In this document: positions 54,310-62,727 of the stretch, one piece after another
Layout of the letters: each line of letters opens with the position of its first letter
How positions within the stretch are numbered: position 1 is the stretch's first letter
Source of the DNA: Neotabrizicola shimadae
GTDB lineage: Bacteria; Pseudomonadota; Alphaproteobacteria; Rhodobacterales; Rhodobacteraceae
Direction: 5' to 3'
Assembly: GCF_019623905.1 (NCBI RefSeq)
Contig: NZ_CP069370.1
Coordinates: forward strand, 3,893,001-3,957,000
DNA length: 64,000 bases
Position numbers and translations under genes: made by a program
The notes under the pieces: model-generated
What the model saw: the letters and a program-made list of their open reading frames with translations, nothing else
Told to the model about the DNA's origin: nothing
Database searches by the model: none

Positions 54310-55241
54310 CGGCGGGCGTCGCAGTAACGGGGGGCCTCAGTCCCCCTGCGCCTGCCGGGCCAGAGGCCCGTCAGGCTTCCCCCCGAGAGCATTTGAGCAA
54401 AGCAGAAGCAGGTGTGCAGGCAGGCTGGATTTCGGGCGGGCGGCTGCATCTGAACCGGGGGCCGATCGACCTGGTGATCCGGGCCGAGGGGCCGGCGGCG
54501 GCTGCGGCCTATCGCGCTGCGCTGGCGCGGTTCGACGGGATGCTGGAGGCGCTGGTGGCGGAGCTGCCGGCGTTGCGGTCGGGCGACGGGGTGCCGGTCG
54601 AGGGCGCGGTGGCGCGAGCGATGGCGGCGGCGGTGGCACCGTATCGGCCCGCGTTCATCACGCCGATGGCGGCAGTTGCGGGAGCGGTGGCCGATGCCGT
54701 GCTGGTGGCGATGCGGGCTACCGGGCCACTGGACCGGGCCTATGTGAACAATGGCGGCGACATTGCGCTGCATCTTGGCCCTGGTTCGCGGTTCGACGTG
54801 GCGATGGCCACGGGCGGGACCGTCGTTCTGCACGCTGGGGACGGGGTGGGCGGCGTGGCGACCTCGGGTTGGCGGGGGCGCAGCCAGTCGCTGGGGATCG
54901 CCGATGCGGTCACGGTGCTGGCGCGAACGGGTGCCGAGGCGGATGCGGCGGCGACGATGGTGGCCAATGCGGTGGATCTGCCCGGGCATCCGGCCGTGAC
55001 GCGGGTTCCGGCAGTGGCGGTGAAGGCGGACAGCGACCTGGGGCAACGGCTCGTGACGGTGGATGTGGGGCGCCTCAGCGCGGGCGAAGTGGCGGAGGCG
55101 CTGGGGCGGGGAGCGTGTTCTGCCCGGCGCCTGGTGGACCGCGGGCTGATCCTGGGGGCGGCGCTGGTCTTGCAGGGCGAGATGGTGACGGTGGGACGAA
55201 TGGCGGTTTCGGAAAGGGCGGGTGCATGGATTTCGGCGTGA
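54306..55241 (+). CDS. UPF0280 family (ApbE-like) protein
   Basis: A 311-residue protein; the UPF0280 domain starts near residue 42 (GGRLHLNRGPIDLVI) and includes AYVNNGGDIALHLGPGSRFD and VANAVDLPGHPAVTR. The fold is related to the ApbE flavin transferases, so it may flavinylate or carry flavin for the reductase. The ATG at 54306 overlaps the upstream stop, but a hairpin repeat (54329-54408) lies within the first about 34 codons; a GTG at 54414 would give the family-typical start. Its stop overlaps the next gene by 16 bp. Confidence 0.82.
   Translation: MTAGVAVTGGLSPPAPAGPEARQASPREHLSKAEAGVQAGWISGGRLHLNRGPIDLVIRAEGPAAAAAYRAALARFDGMLEALVAELPALRSGDGVPVEGAVARAMAAAVAPYRPAFITPMAAVAGAVADAVLVAMRATGPLDRAYVNNGGDIALHLGPGSRFDVAMATGGTVVLHAGDGVGGVATSGWRGRSQSLGIADAVTVLARTGAEADAAATMVANAVDLPGHPAVTRVPAVAVKADSDLGQRLVTVDVGRLSAGEVAEALGRGACSARRLVDRGLILGAALVLQGEMVTVGRMAVSERAGAWISA
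54329..54408 (+). repeat. GC hairpin repeat inside the UPF0280 reading frame
   Basis: A G-rich/C-rich pair (GGGGGGCCTCAGTCCCCC, 54329-54346) is followed by GCCTG-C-CGGGCC-AGA-GGCCCG-T-CAGGC (54350-54376) and the tail TTCCCCCCGAGAGCATTTGA plus GCAAAGCAGAAG. The tail resembles a repeat common in Rhodobacteraceae intergenic DNA. It is translated here only if the upstream ATG is used. Confidence 0.65.
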
Positions 55242-55804
55242 GGAAGATGGTCGTGCAGGTCGAGGAGATCCGGCACGAAGGTGGGCCGGTCGCGGCGGTG
55301 CCTCGGCTGCGCGGAGCAGTTGTGGCAGTGGTGCGCAATCCCTTCGCCGGGCGTCATGAGCCGGAGTTGCAGGGCGCGATGGAGGTGCTGAAGCCCCTTG
55401 GGCTGGAGATGACCGACCGGCTGATCGCGGCTTTGGGCGGGCGCGAGGGGATCGACGGCTACGGCAAGGGCGCCATCGTCGGCGAGGGCGGCGAGGCCGA
55501 ACATGGCGCGATCTGGCATGTGCCGGGGGGCTACTCCATGCGCGAGCGGCTGGGGGAAAGCCGGGCCATCGTGCCTTCGGCGATGAAGGTCGGGGGCATG
55601 GGGGCGACGCTGGATGTGCCTTTGGGCCATATCAACGCTGCCTATGTGCGCAGCCATTTCGATGCGCTGACCGTTTCGGTGCCCGATGGCCCGCGGGCGG
55701 GCGAGATCGTGCTGGTGCTTGCCATGGCTAAGGGGCCGCGGGTGCATTCGCGCATGGGCGGGCTGGAGGTCTGGCAGATCAAGGGCGAGGACGGATTGCG
55801 GTGA
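55226..55804 (+). CDS. Amino-acid-synthesis (AA_synth) family protein
   Basis: A 192-residue soluble protein of the AA_synth family (PF06684-type; GAVVAVVRNPFAGRHEPELQ, YSMRERLGESRAIVPSAMKV, ATLDVPLGHINAAYVRSHFD). Its biochemical role is unknown. It is regularly encoded between UPF0280 and hydantoinase genes in proteobacteria, which suggests a pathway step. The ATG at 55226 overlaps the UPF0280 end by 16 bp, and its stop overlaps the GTG of hyuA (GTGA). Confidence 0.85.
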   Translation: MDFGVRKMVVQVEEIRHEGGPVAAVPRLRGAVVAVVRNPFAGRHEPELQGAMEVLKPLGLEMTDRLIAALGGREGIDGYGKGAIVGEGGEAEHGAIWHVPGGYSMRERLGESRAIVPSAMKVGGMGATLDVPLGHINAAYVRSHFDALTVSVPDGPRAGEIVLVLAMAKGPRVHSRMGGLEVWQIKGEDGLR

Positions 55805-57819
55805 AGGGGCTTGTCGCCGGGGTGGATGTGGGCGGCACGTTCACCGACCTGATCGTGCTGGACCCTGCGACGGGGGCGGTGGAGCTTGCCAAGGTGCCGA
55901 CCTCTCTGCCCGACCAGTCGGGCGGGGTGCTGGCGGCCTTCGAGGCGGCGGGGGTGGATTTGTCCGCGCTGAACCTGATCGTGCATGGCACCACAACGAC
56001 CACCAACGCGGTGCTGGAGCGCAAGCTGTCGCGCACCGGGATGGTGACGACCGAAGGCTTCCGCGACGTGCTGGAACTGGGCCGGCGGACGCGGCCGCAA
56101 GCCTATGGCATGACCGGGCGCTTCGTGCCGGTGATCCCGCGCGATTTGCGGCTGGAGGTGCCCGAGCGCATGGATGCGCGGGGGCGCGTGGTGACGGCTT
56201 TGGACGAGCGCGCGCTGCGGGCGGAGCTGGCGCGGCTGATCGAGGCGGGCTGCGAGAGCCTGGTGATCCATTTCCTGCATGCCTATGCCAATCCGGCGCA
56301 TGAGCTGCGCGCGGCGGAGATCGCGGCGGAAGTCTGGCCCAATCGCCACGTGACCTGCGGGCATGCCTTGCTGTCGGAGAGCCGCGAGTTCGAGCGGGGC
56401 GTCACGGCGGCGGTCAACGCGGCGGTGCAGCCCTTGCTGGAGCGCTATGTCGGGCGGCTGGCGGGGGAGCTTTCCGCCCGCGGCTATGGCCGTGACCTCT
56501 TGGTGATGAACGGCAATGGCGGCATGGTGACGGCGGGAGCGGTGTCGCGCGAGGCGGTGAAGACAGTGATGTCGGGGCCGGCCTCTGGCGTGATGGCGGC
56601 GGTGGCGACGGGGCGGCGGGCCGGGATGCCGGACTTGCTGACCTATGACATGGGCGGCACATCGACCGACGTGGCGATGATCCGGGGCGGCGTGGCGCCG
56701 GTGTCGAACGAGATCGAGGTGGAATATGCCATGCCGATCCATGTGCCGATGGTGGATGTGCGGACCGTCGGCGCGGGTGGCGGGTCGATAGCGCGCGTGG
56801 ATGCCGGGGGCATGCTGCGGGTCGGGCCGGAAAGCGCCGGGTCCTATCCGGGGCCGGTCTGTTACGGTCGCGGCGGCACGCAGGTCACGCTGTCGGATGC
56901 GAACCTGATCTTGGGGCGCCTTCCGGCGGCGCGGTTCGGGGTTGCGGCCGAGGCGGCGCGGGCGGCGATGGCGGAACAGATCGGGGCGCCTCTAGGCCTT
57001 GGCGTGGAAGAGGCGGCCGAGGCGGTGGTGCGGATCGCCAATACGCATATGGCGGGGGCGGTGCGGATGGTGTCGATCTCGCTGGGCGCGGACCCGCGGG
57101 ATTTCGCGCTGTTCGCCTTTGGGGGCGCGGGGCCCCTGCACGCGGTGGCGCTGGCGCGGGAACTGGCCGTGCCGAAAGTGCTGGTGCCGGCGCGGCCGGG
57201 GCTGACCAATGCCTTGGGCTGCGTGGTGGCGGACCTGCGGCATGACTTCGTGCGCACGCTGAACCGGGGGCTGGACGGGCTGGACATCGGCGCGGTGCAT
57301 GAGGTGCTGGCTGCGCAGGAGGCCGAAGGGCGGCGGCTGATCGGGGCCGAGCGTGTGGCGCTGAAGGGGGTGCGGGTCGAGCGGTCGGCGGATATGCAGT
57401 TTCTGGGACAGACGCATCTGTTGCGGGTGGCGCTCCCGTCCGGGACGCCCTCGCGGGAGGACCTGCAGGCTCTGTTCGAGGCGGCCTATTGGGCGCGATT
57501 CAAGGTGGAGTTGCCGGAGATCCGGGCGGCGCTGGTGAACCTGAACACGAGCGTTGTCGGTGAGCGGCCAGAGATGGACCTGAGCCGGCTGATTGATCCG
57601 GAGGGGCGGAAGCGGGTGGCGGATCCCACGGAAATGCGGCGGGTGTGGTTCGGCGGCTGGCAGGAGGTGCCGGTTTATTGGCGGGACCATCTTCCGTTAG
57701 ACTGGTCCAATGAAGGGCCGATGATCGTGGAACAGATGGACACCACGCTGGTGGTGGAACCGGGCTGCCGGGTGACGGGAGATGTGGACGGGAACCTGAT
57801 CGTGGAGGTGGGGGTATGA
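55801..57819 (+). CDS. Hydantoinase/5-oxoprolinase A subunit (HyuA)
   Basis: A 672-residue actin-fold ATPase subunit of the ATP-dependent hydantoinase/oxoprolinase family. Phosphate-binding loops are GVDVGGTFTDLIVLD (N-terminus) and TYDMGGTSTDVAMI; VRTVGAGGGSIARVD is also typical. With HyuB it hydrolyses cyclic amides or, in acetone-carboxylase-like members, uses ATP to activate the substrate. Translation starts at GTG (55801). Here it could open a saturated lactam made by the upstream reductase. Confidence 0.92.
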   Translation: MKGLVAGVDVGGTFTDLIVLDPATGAVELAKVPTSLPDQSGGVLAAFEAAGVDLSALNLIVHGTTTTTNAVLERKLSRTGMVTTEGFRDVLELGRRTRPQAYGMTGRFVPVIPRDLRLEVPERMDARGRVVTALDERALRAELARLIEAGCESLVIHFLHAYANPAHELRAAEIAAEVWPNRHVTCGHALLSESREFERGVTAAVNAAVQPLLERYVGRLAGELSARGYGRDLLVMNGNGGMVTAGAVSREAVKTVMSGPASGVMAAVATGRRAGMPDLLTYDMGGTSTDVAMIRGGVAPVSNEIEVEYAMPIHVPMVDVRTVGAGGGSIARVDAGGMLRVGPESAGSYPGPVCYGRGGTQVTLSDANLILGRLPAARFGVAAEAARAAMAEQIGAPLGLGVEEAAEAVVRIANTHMAGAVRMVSISLGADPRDFALFAFGGAGPLHAVALARELAVPKVLVPARPGLTNALGCVVADLRHDFVRTLNRGLDGLDIGAVHEVLAAQEAEGRRLIGAERVALKGVRVERSADMQFLGQTHLLRVALPSGTPSREDLQALFEAAYWARFKVELPEIRAALVNLNTSVVGERPEMDLSRLIDPEGRKRVADPTEMRRVWFGGWQEVPVYWRDHLPLDWSNEGPMIVEQMDTTLVVEPGCRVTGDVDGNLIVEVGV

Positions 57820-57848
57820 TCGGTCTGCCCCTTGAATTGCTGTCGGTG

Positions 57849-57970
57849 CCCCCCCACCCCATCTCTCCCCCACAAGGGGGGAGGGGGCCGCGACGTCCTT
57901 GCCGTGCCCCTCGACGGTCGACGCTTCTCGCCTCCCCTCCCCCTTGTGGGGAGGGGTTGGGGGAGGGGGG
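57849..57970. repeat. Inverted pair of CCCTCCCC repeats between hyuA and hyuB
   Basis: Copy A (57849-57887, C-rich arm, CTCCCCCACAAGGGGGGAG) and copy B (57930-57970, CTCCCCCTTGTGGGGAG then a G-rich arm) face each other 42 bp apart. They can form two small hairpins or one large structure between genes of the same operon. The 178-bp gap holds no gene. Confidence 0.75.
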
Positions 57971-57997
57971 CTTGCGCGACTTGGGGAGGGTGCGGCC

Positions 57998-59671
57998 ATG
58001 ATCGACCCCGTCACCCTTGCCGTCATCCATGCCGGGTTGCAGCAGGTCTGCGACGAGATGGACCTGACCTTCTCGCGCGCCGCCTTTTCGCCGGTGATCG
58101 CCGAGGCCGACGACCGGTCGGATGGCATCTATTCCGCCGTTGATGGGTCGCTGATCGCGCAAGGCTCGCGCGGGTTGCCGGTTTTTGTTGGCACAATGCA
58201 GTTTTCTACGCGCCATATCGTCGAACGGATCGCCACGGGTGAGACGGCGGCGCCGGAGCCGGGGGATATCTACATCGTCAACGACCCCTATCTGGGCGGC
58301 ACGCATCTGATGGACGTGCGCTTTGCCATGCCGGTGTTCCGGGGCGGGCGCATCTTCTGCTGGCTGTCGAACACCGGGCATTGGCCGGATACCGGGGGGG
58401 CGGTGCCGGGGGGCTTTTCGGCCTCTGCCATCAGTGCGGAACAGGAGGGGCTCCGCCTGCCGCCGGTGAAGCTGTTCAAGAAGGGCGTGCTGGACCAGGA
58501 GATCTGGGCGATCATCCGGTCGAACATCCGCGTCAGCGAACAGCGCATCGGCGATGTAAAGGCGCAGGCCTCGGCGCTCTTGGTGGGCGAGGCGCGGCTG
58601 AACGGGTTGATGGACCGCTATGGCGAAGGCGTGGTGGAAGAGGCCATCGCGGCGATGCGGGGCATCGCGGCGCGGCAGATGCGGGCAATGATCGGGCTGA
58701 TCCCCGAGGGGACCTACCGCGCGCAGGCTGTGGTGGACAGCGACGGGGTGGTGAATGAACCCCTGTTCATAAACCTGTCGGTGACGCGGACGGGCGAGGT
58801 TCTGGTCTTCGATTTCGCGGGGTCTTCAATGCCCTGCATGGGGCCGATGAACTCGGTCCGCGCCACCACGCTGTCGTCGGTTTACCTGGCGGTGCGGCAC
58901 ATCTTCCCCGATGTGCCACTGAGCGCGGGGGCCTTCGAGCCGCTGGAGGTGCGGGGGATCGAGGGGACGTTCCTGGATGCCCACTATCCCCGCCCGGTCA
59001 GCGGGTGCGCGGCGGAGGTAAGCCAGCGCATTGCGGAGGCCGTGTTCGCGGCGCTGGTGCAGGCGATCCCCGACCGCGTGACGGCGGCGCCCGCGGGCAC
59101 GTCGGGCAACTTCGGGCTGGGTGGCACGGATCCGGAGACCGGTGCAGGGTATGTCATGTACCAAATCTCGGGCGGCGGTTACGGCGGCAACGTCGACCAC
59201 GACGGGTTGTCGAACGGCTGTTCGACCATCGGCATTTCCAAGGCGCCGCCGGTCGAGATCATGGAGCAGAAGTTCCCGGTGCTGTACCGGCGCTATGCGC
59301 TGCATGAAGGCTCAGGCGGGGCGGGGCAACATCGCGGCGGCTTCGGGCTGGATTACGAGATCGAGCTTCTGCGTGGCAATGCGCGCGCCTCTTTCGTGAT
59401 GGATCACGGACGGGTGGGGCCTCAGGGTGTGCTTGGCGGCGGGGATGGCGCGGTGAACCGGGTCGAGGTGCTGCGCGACGGCGAGACCTGGGTGCCGCCG
59501 CATCTGTCAAAGGCGCAGGACGTGGAGTTGCGCCCCGGCGACCGGGTGCGGGTGCGCACGCCGGGTGGCGGCGGCTATGGCGACCCGGCGGCGCGCGATC
59601 CGGCTTTGGTGGCCGAGGATGTGCGTCTGGGGCGCTATTCCCCCGAAGAGGCGGCGCGGCTGTTCGGGTGA
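57998..59671 (+). CDS. Hydantoinase/5-oxoprolinase B subunit (HyuB)
   Basis: A 557-residue partner of HyuA with the conserved NDPYLGGTHLMDVRF, the YQISGGGYGGNVDHDGLSNG segment, and the C-terminal TPGGGGYGDP. The ATG at 57998 begins the conserved domain (IDPVTLAVIHAGLQQVCDEM) with GGAGGG 7 nt upstream. Together HyuA and HyuB form the ATP-dependent amide-hydrolysing complex. It ends 1 bp before the convergent PhnM-like gene. Confidence 0.92.
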   Translation: MIDPVTLAVIHAGLQQVCDEMDLTFSRAAFSPVIAEADDRSDGIYSAVDGSLIAQGSRGLPVFVGTMQFSTRHIVERIATGETAAPEPGDIYIVNDPYLGGTHLMDVRFAMPVFRGGRIFCWLSNTGHWPDTGGAVPGGFSASAISAEQEGLRLPPVKLFKKGVLDQEIWAIIRSNIRVSEQRIGDVKAQASALLVGEARLNGLMDRYGEGVVEEAIAAMRGIAARQMRAMIGLIPEGTYRAQAVVDSDGVVNEPLFINLSVTRTGEVLVFDFAGSSMPCMGPMNSVRATTLSSVYLAVRHIFPDVPLSAGAFEPLEVRGIEGTFLDAHYPRPVSGCAAEVSQRIAEAVFAALVQAIPDRVTAAPAGTSGNFGLGGTDPETGAGYVMYQISGGGYGGNVDHDGLSNGCSTIGISKAPPVEIMEQKFPVLYRRYALHEGSGGAGQHRGGFGLDYEIELLRGNARASFVMDHGRVGPQGVLGGGDGAVNRVEVLRDGETWVPPHLSKAQDVELRPGDRVRVRTPGGGGYGDPAARDPALVAEDVRLGRYSPEEAARLFG

Positions 59672-59672
59672 G

Positions 59673-60782
59673 TCACTCGGCCGCGAGGCGCGGGTGCAGG
59701 ATCGGCGAGAAGAGCCGTGCGGCCCCGCCTTCGGCGTGGATGAGCCTGCCGCGCGATATCGTCGCCTCCACCCGGCGGGTTTCGGCGCGGACGATGGCGA
59801 GGTCGGCGCGCTGGCCGGGCTCGATCCGGCCGCGGTCGGGCAGGCGCAGGATTTCGGCAGGGCCGGAGGAAACGAGCGCCCAGGCGGCGGCGAAGGGCAT
59901 GATGCCCCGGTCGGAAAGACTGAAGGCCGCAGCGGCGAGGGCCTGGTGGTTGCCGTCCGAGGCAAGGGCCGTGACAAGCCCCGCGGAAGCCAGAACGCTG
60001 TGCAGCGACCCGGCGAGGATGCCGGGCGCGGAGAGCACCACGGGGCACATCATGGCCCGGGCGGCGGCGGCGGCGCGGCGGCTGGCGGGGAACATCGCCA
60101 GCCGTGCGCCGATCATGGAGTGGCGTTCGCGCGCTTCCCCATCGGGGTCGGCGCGGGTGGCATAGATTACCCCCAAATCGTCGAAGGATTCAGCCAGCGA
60201 GCAGAGGTGGCGCGGCAGCTCGCCGCGGCGGCGTTCCGTGGCAGAGATCAGGCTGGCAAGGCCGATCGCGTCATGGCCCAGGTCTTGAGCAAAAGCCTCG
60301 AACTGGCCTGGCGCGTCGGCGGCTTCGAGCGCGGCGATGAGGCCGTTGGTGAAGGTCACAAGGCTGATGCGATTGCGACGTACGGCTTCGACCAGCAGAT
60401 CGGCCTGGTCGAAGAGGTGCATCTCGACATCGACATGCAGGCGCAGGTCCGTGCGCATGGCCAGCCGATAGGCCGCAGCGCGGCGAAGGCGGGCCTCGAC
60501 CGCCATCGCGTCGTCGGGACCGTTGGGCCAGCGCCAATCGAGCGTGAGGCAGGCGGTGGTGATGCCGGCGGCGGCGGCAGAAAGGTCCGTGGGCTCGGGG
60601 TCCGGTCCGCCGGCATGAAGGTCGATGAGGCCGGGCAGGACGAGGTACCCCGAAAGATCGACTTCGGGCAACGGGCCGCGCGTGATCCGGCCCTCGGCGA
60701 TGGCGACCGAGCGGCGCTGGAGCTGACCGTCGCGCAGAACGTCTGCGCCGGTGAGCCGGATCGGGGGCAGCGGGTGGATCAT
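59673..60782 (-). CDS. PhnM-like amidohydrolase with lost metal ligands
   Basis: A 369-residue amidohydrolase-fold protein. The LVLPGLIDLHAGGPD, YATRADPDGEARERHSMIGA and FPASRRAAAAARAMMCPVVL segments align with PhnM, which splits ribose-1-alkylphosphonate triphosphates in the C-P lyase pathway. PhnM's DHSP and SHDD segments read TNGL and TRAD here, so the strand-5 and strand-6 metal histidines are gone; the strand-1 His and the strand-8 Asp (ASDGN) remain. It may be a non-catalytic or re-purposed relative. The ATG at 60782 is the likely start. Confidence 0.78.
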   Translation of the reverse strand: MIHPLPPIRLTGADVLRDGQLQRRSVAIAEGRITRGPLPEVDLSGYLVLPGLIDLHAGGPDPEPTDLSAAAAGITTACLTLDWRWPNGPDDAMAVEARLRRAAAYRLAMRTDLRLHVDVEMHLFDQADLLVEAVRRNRISLVTFTNGLIAALEAADAPGQFEAFAQDLGHDAIGLASLISATERRRGELPRHLCSLAESFDDLGVIYATRADPDGEARERHSMIGARLAMFPASRRAAAAARAMMCPVVLSAPGILAGSLHSVLASAGLVTALASDGNHQALAAAAFSLSDRGIMPFAAAWALVSSGPAEILRLPDRGRIEPGQRADLAIVRAETRRVEATISRGRLIHAEGGAARLFSPILHPRLAAE

Positions 60783-60912
60783 TTGTTGGCTGCTCGCATG
60801 AATCGTTGTTTTGAGGGTAACCCGCGGCTGCAACGCGGCTATGACAGTGCGGGGTGCTTGCCGGACGGGCGGGGGACGGCTAGGCAGGAGAAAACCGCGG
60901 AGATCGGGAACG

Positions 60913-61872
60913 ATGCTGAGCGCCTATAGGGTGGCATCCGGCCGGCTGGAGAAGATGGCGCCGGGAGAGGCGCTGGACGAGGCCGTCTGGATCGACCTCT
61001 GGCGGCCGCTGCCGGCGCAGGTCGCGGCAGTGCAGGCACTGGGTCTGTTGGTGCCCAAGCGCGAGGACATGGAAGAGATCGAGCTTTCGAGCCGGTTGTA
61101 CCACGAGGGCGGCTACGACTTCATGACCGTGGTGCTGCCGGGTGTGACGCCGGACGGCGAGCAGGTGTCGGGTCCGGTGTGCTTTATCCTTGGGCCGGCG
61201 CGGATGGTGACGGTGCGCTTTCACGCGCCGCGGCCGTTCGAGACCTTTCCACCTCGTGCGGAGAAGACGCCCGTCGGCTGCGGCGGGCCGGACCGGCTGT
61301 TCCTGGGACTGGTGGACGAGGTGGTGGGGCGGCTGGCCGACCACCTGGAGACAGCGGGGCACGGGCTGGACGAAGTGACACGGACGGCGACCGACGCGCG
61401 CGCGGCACTGCGCGGCCCGCTGCTGGAAGCGGCGCTTGCACGTGTGGGCATGGAGGGCGAGCGCATCTCGCGCGTGCGGTTGGCCTTGTTGACGATCCAG
61501 CGGATGCTGGGGTTCCATGCGCTGCAACTGGGCGACTCGAAGCAGGACCACACGATGAAGGCCATGTTGAAGGGCCTGAACCGCGATGTGCAGGCGTTGG
61601 AGGTCCATGCGGATTTCCTGTCGGCGCGGGTAGGTCTGGCGACCGACACCACACTTGGCATGATCAACCTCAGCCAGAACGCCACAGTGCGGATCGTGTC
61701 GGTGGTGGCGGTGCTATTCCTGCCTCCGACGCTGATTGCGTCGGTCTATGGCATGAACTTCCAGTTCATGCCGGAACTGGCGGAGGCCTGGGGTTATCCG
61801 GTGGCGTTGGTTCTGATGTTCGCCTCGGCAGCAGGGACCTGGGCCTATTTCAAGTGGCGGGGCTGGCTGTGA
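60913..61872 (+). CDS. CorA/ZntB-family metal ion transporter
   Basis: A 319-residue CorA-type pentameric channel: a large N-terminal soluble domain (about 1-255) and two C-terminal helices (TVRIVSVVAVLFLPPTLIAS and YPVALVLMFASAAGTWAYF) with the pore motif YGMNF between them. It conducts Mg2+, or Zn2+ as in ZntB; the sequence does not decide. Its end overlaps the convergent DUF1045 gene by about 23 bp. Confidence 0.9.
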   Translation: MLSAYRVASGRLEKMAPGEALDEAVWIDLWRPLPAQVAAVQALGLLVPKREDMEEIELSSRLYHEGGYDFMTVVLPGVTPDGEQVSGPVCFILGPARMVTVRFHAPRPFETFPPRAEKTPVGCGGPDRLFLGLVDEVVGRLADHLETAGHGLDEVTRTATDARAALRGPLLEAALARVGMEGERISRVRLALLTIQRMLGFHALQLGDSKQDHTMKAMLKGLNRDVQALEVHADFLSARVGLATDTTLGMINLSQNATVRIVSVVAVLFLPPTLIASVYGMNFQFMPELAEAWGYPVALVLMFASAAGTWAYFKWRGWL

Positions 61873-62551
61873 GCAGGTGGCGACTGACCAGACGAAAGCG
61901 GTTGTCCGGTCCTTCGGCCACAAGGCAGAGCGCGTCGATCCGGTAGGGCCTGGGTGCCAGAGCGGCCAGGTGCGGCTCTAGGATGGCAGCGACGGCGGCG
62001 GCGGGTTCGGGATCGAGCGGGCCCGTCAGTGTCATGTGGAAGCGAAACTCGTCCATCACGTAGGGGTAGCCCCAGAGGTCGAGCAGCCGGCGCTGGTTTG
62101 GTGTGAGCCGGTCCGGGCGGCGGCGCGCGATGTCTTCCGGGGTGAGCGGCGCGCGGAAGCGGTCGAGGTCGGCCACGCAGCGGGCGGCCAGGTCTTGCAG
62201 CGCGTCCGATGGGTCGGCCGGGGTAAGCGCGAGGAATCTGCCGACGGGCGTGAGCGCGAGGCCGGTGAGCGTGACGGGCGCGAGCCGCGTGGCCAGGACG
62301 GCAAGGGCCGCGTCCAAGGCTTCGGCGGTGGTGCCGGGGGCAAGCCGGAACGGAGCCTTGAGCGTTGCGTGAAAGCCGTAGCGCCGGGGTTCGTCCGTGA
62401 TCTGCGCGCGCGGCAGCGGAAGCGGCGGAAGGTCAGGCGCGGGCGGTTCGGTTCCGGCCACGGCATCCCAGCCAAGCCAAGCTGATGAAAAGGCAAAGAA
62501 ATCCGCGTCGGATGGCAGGTGATAGACGGCGAAGCGCGGGTCGATGGTCAA
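61850..62551 (-). CDS. DUF1045 2H-phosphoesterase-like protein (phosphonate-associated)
   Basis: A 233-residue protein with two HxT motifs (FHATLKAPF and FHMTLTG), the 2H phosphoesterase pattern of 2'-5' RNA ligase-like enzymes. DUF1045 proteins are usually found in C-P lyase (phn) gene sets. The start is a TTG at 62551, preceded by GGAGA; no ATG is available before the first motif. Only the PhnM-like gene nearby hints at phosphonate context; the remaining phn genes are not in the window. Confidence 0.83.
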   Translation of the reverse strand: MTIDPRFAVYHLPSDADFFAFSSAWLGWDAVAGTEPPAPDLPPLPLPRAQITDEPRRYGFHATLKAPFRLAPGTTAEALDAALAVLATRLAPVTLTGLALTPVGRFLALTPADPSDALQDLAARCVADLDRFRAPLTPEDIARRRPDRLTPNQRRLLDLWGYPYVMDEFRFHMTLTGPLDPEPAAAVAAILEPHLAALAPRPYRIDALCLVAEGPDNRFRLVSRHLLTASPAT

Positions 62552-62727
62552 GGCGGGTCTCCGAAACAGGGCGATGGTCGCCTGTCATGCGATGCACCGC
62601 AAGCGTGAATGAATGCCGTGACCTTTTCGCGAAGCGTGAAGCGCATTGACGGAGGATTCACGGCGCTGTTGCGAGGAAACAGGCAGGGTAGCGGCAAGTT
62701 GGACGCCGTTCATGGGATCATGCTGAA

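Noticed and set aside
54350-54376. Rho-independent terminator before UPF0280
   Set aside because: The hairpin is strong but is followed by a C-run and no T-run, and the operon continues with overlaps beyond it.
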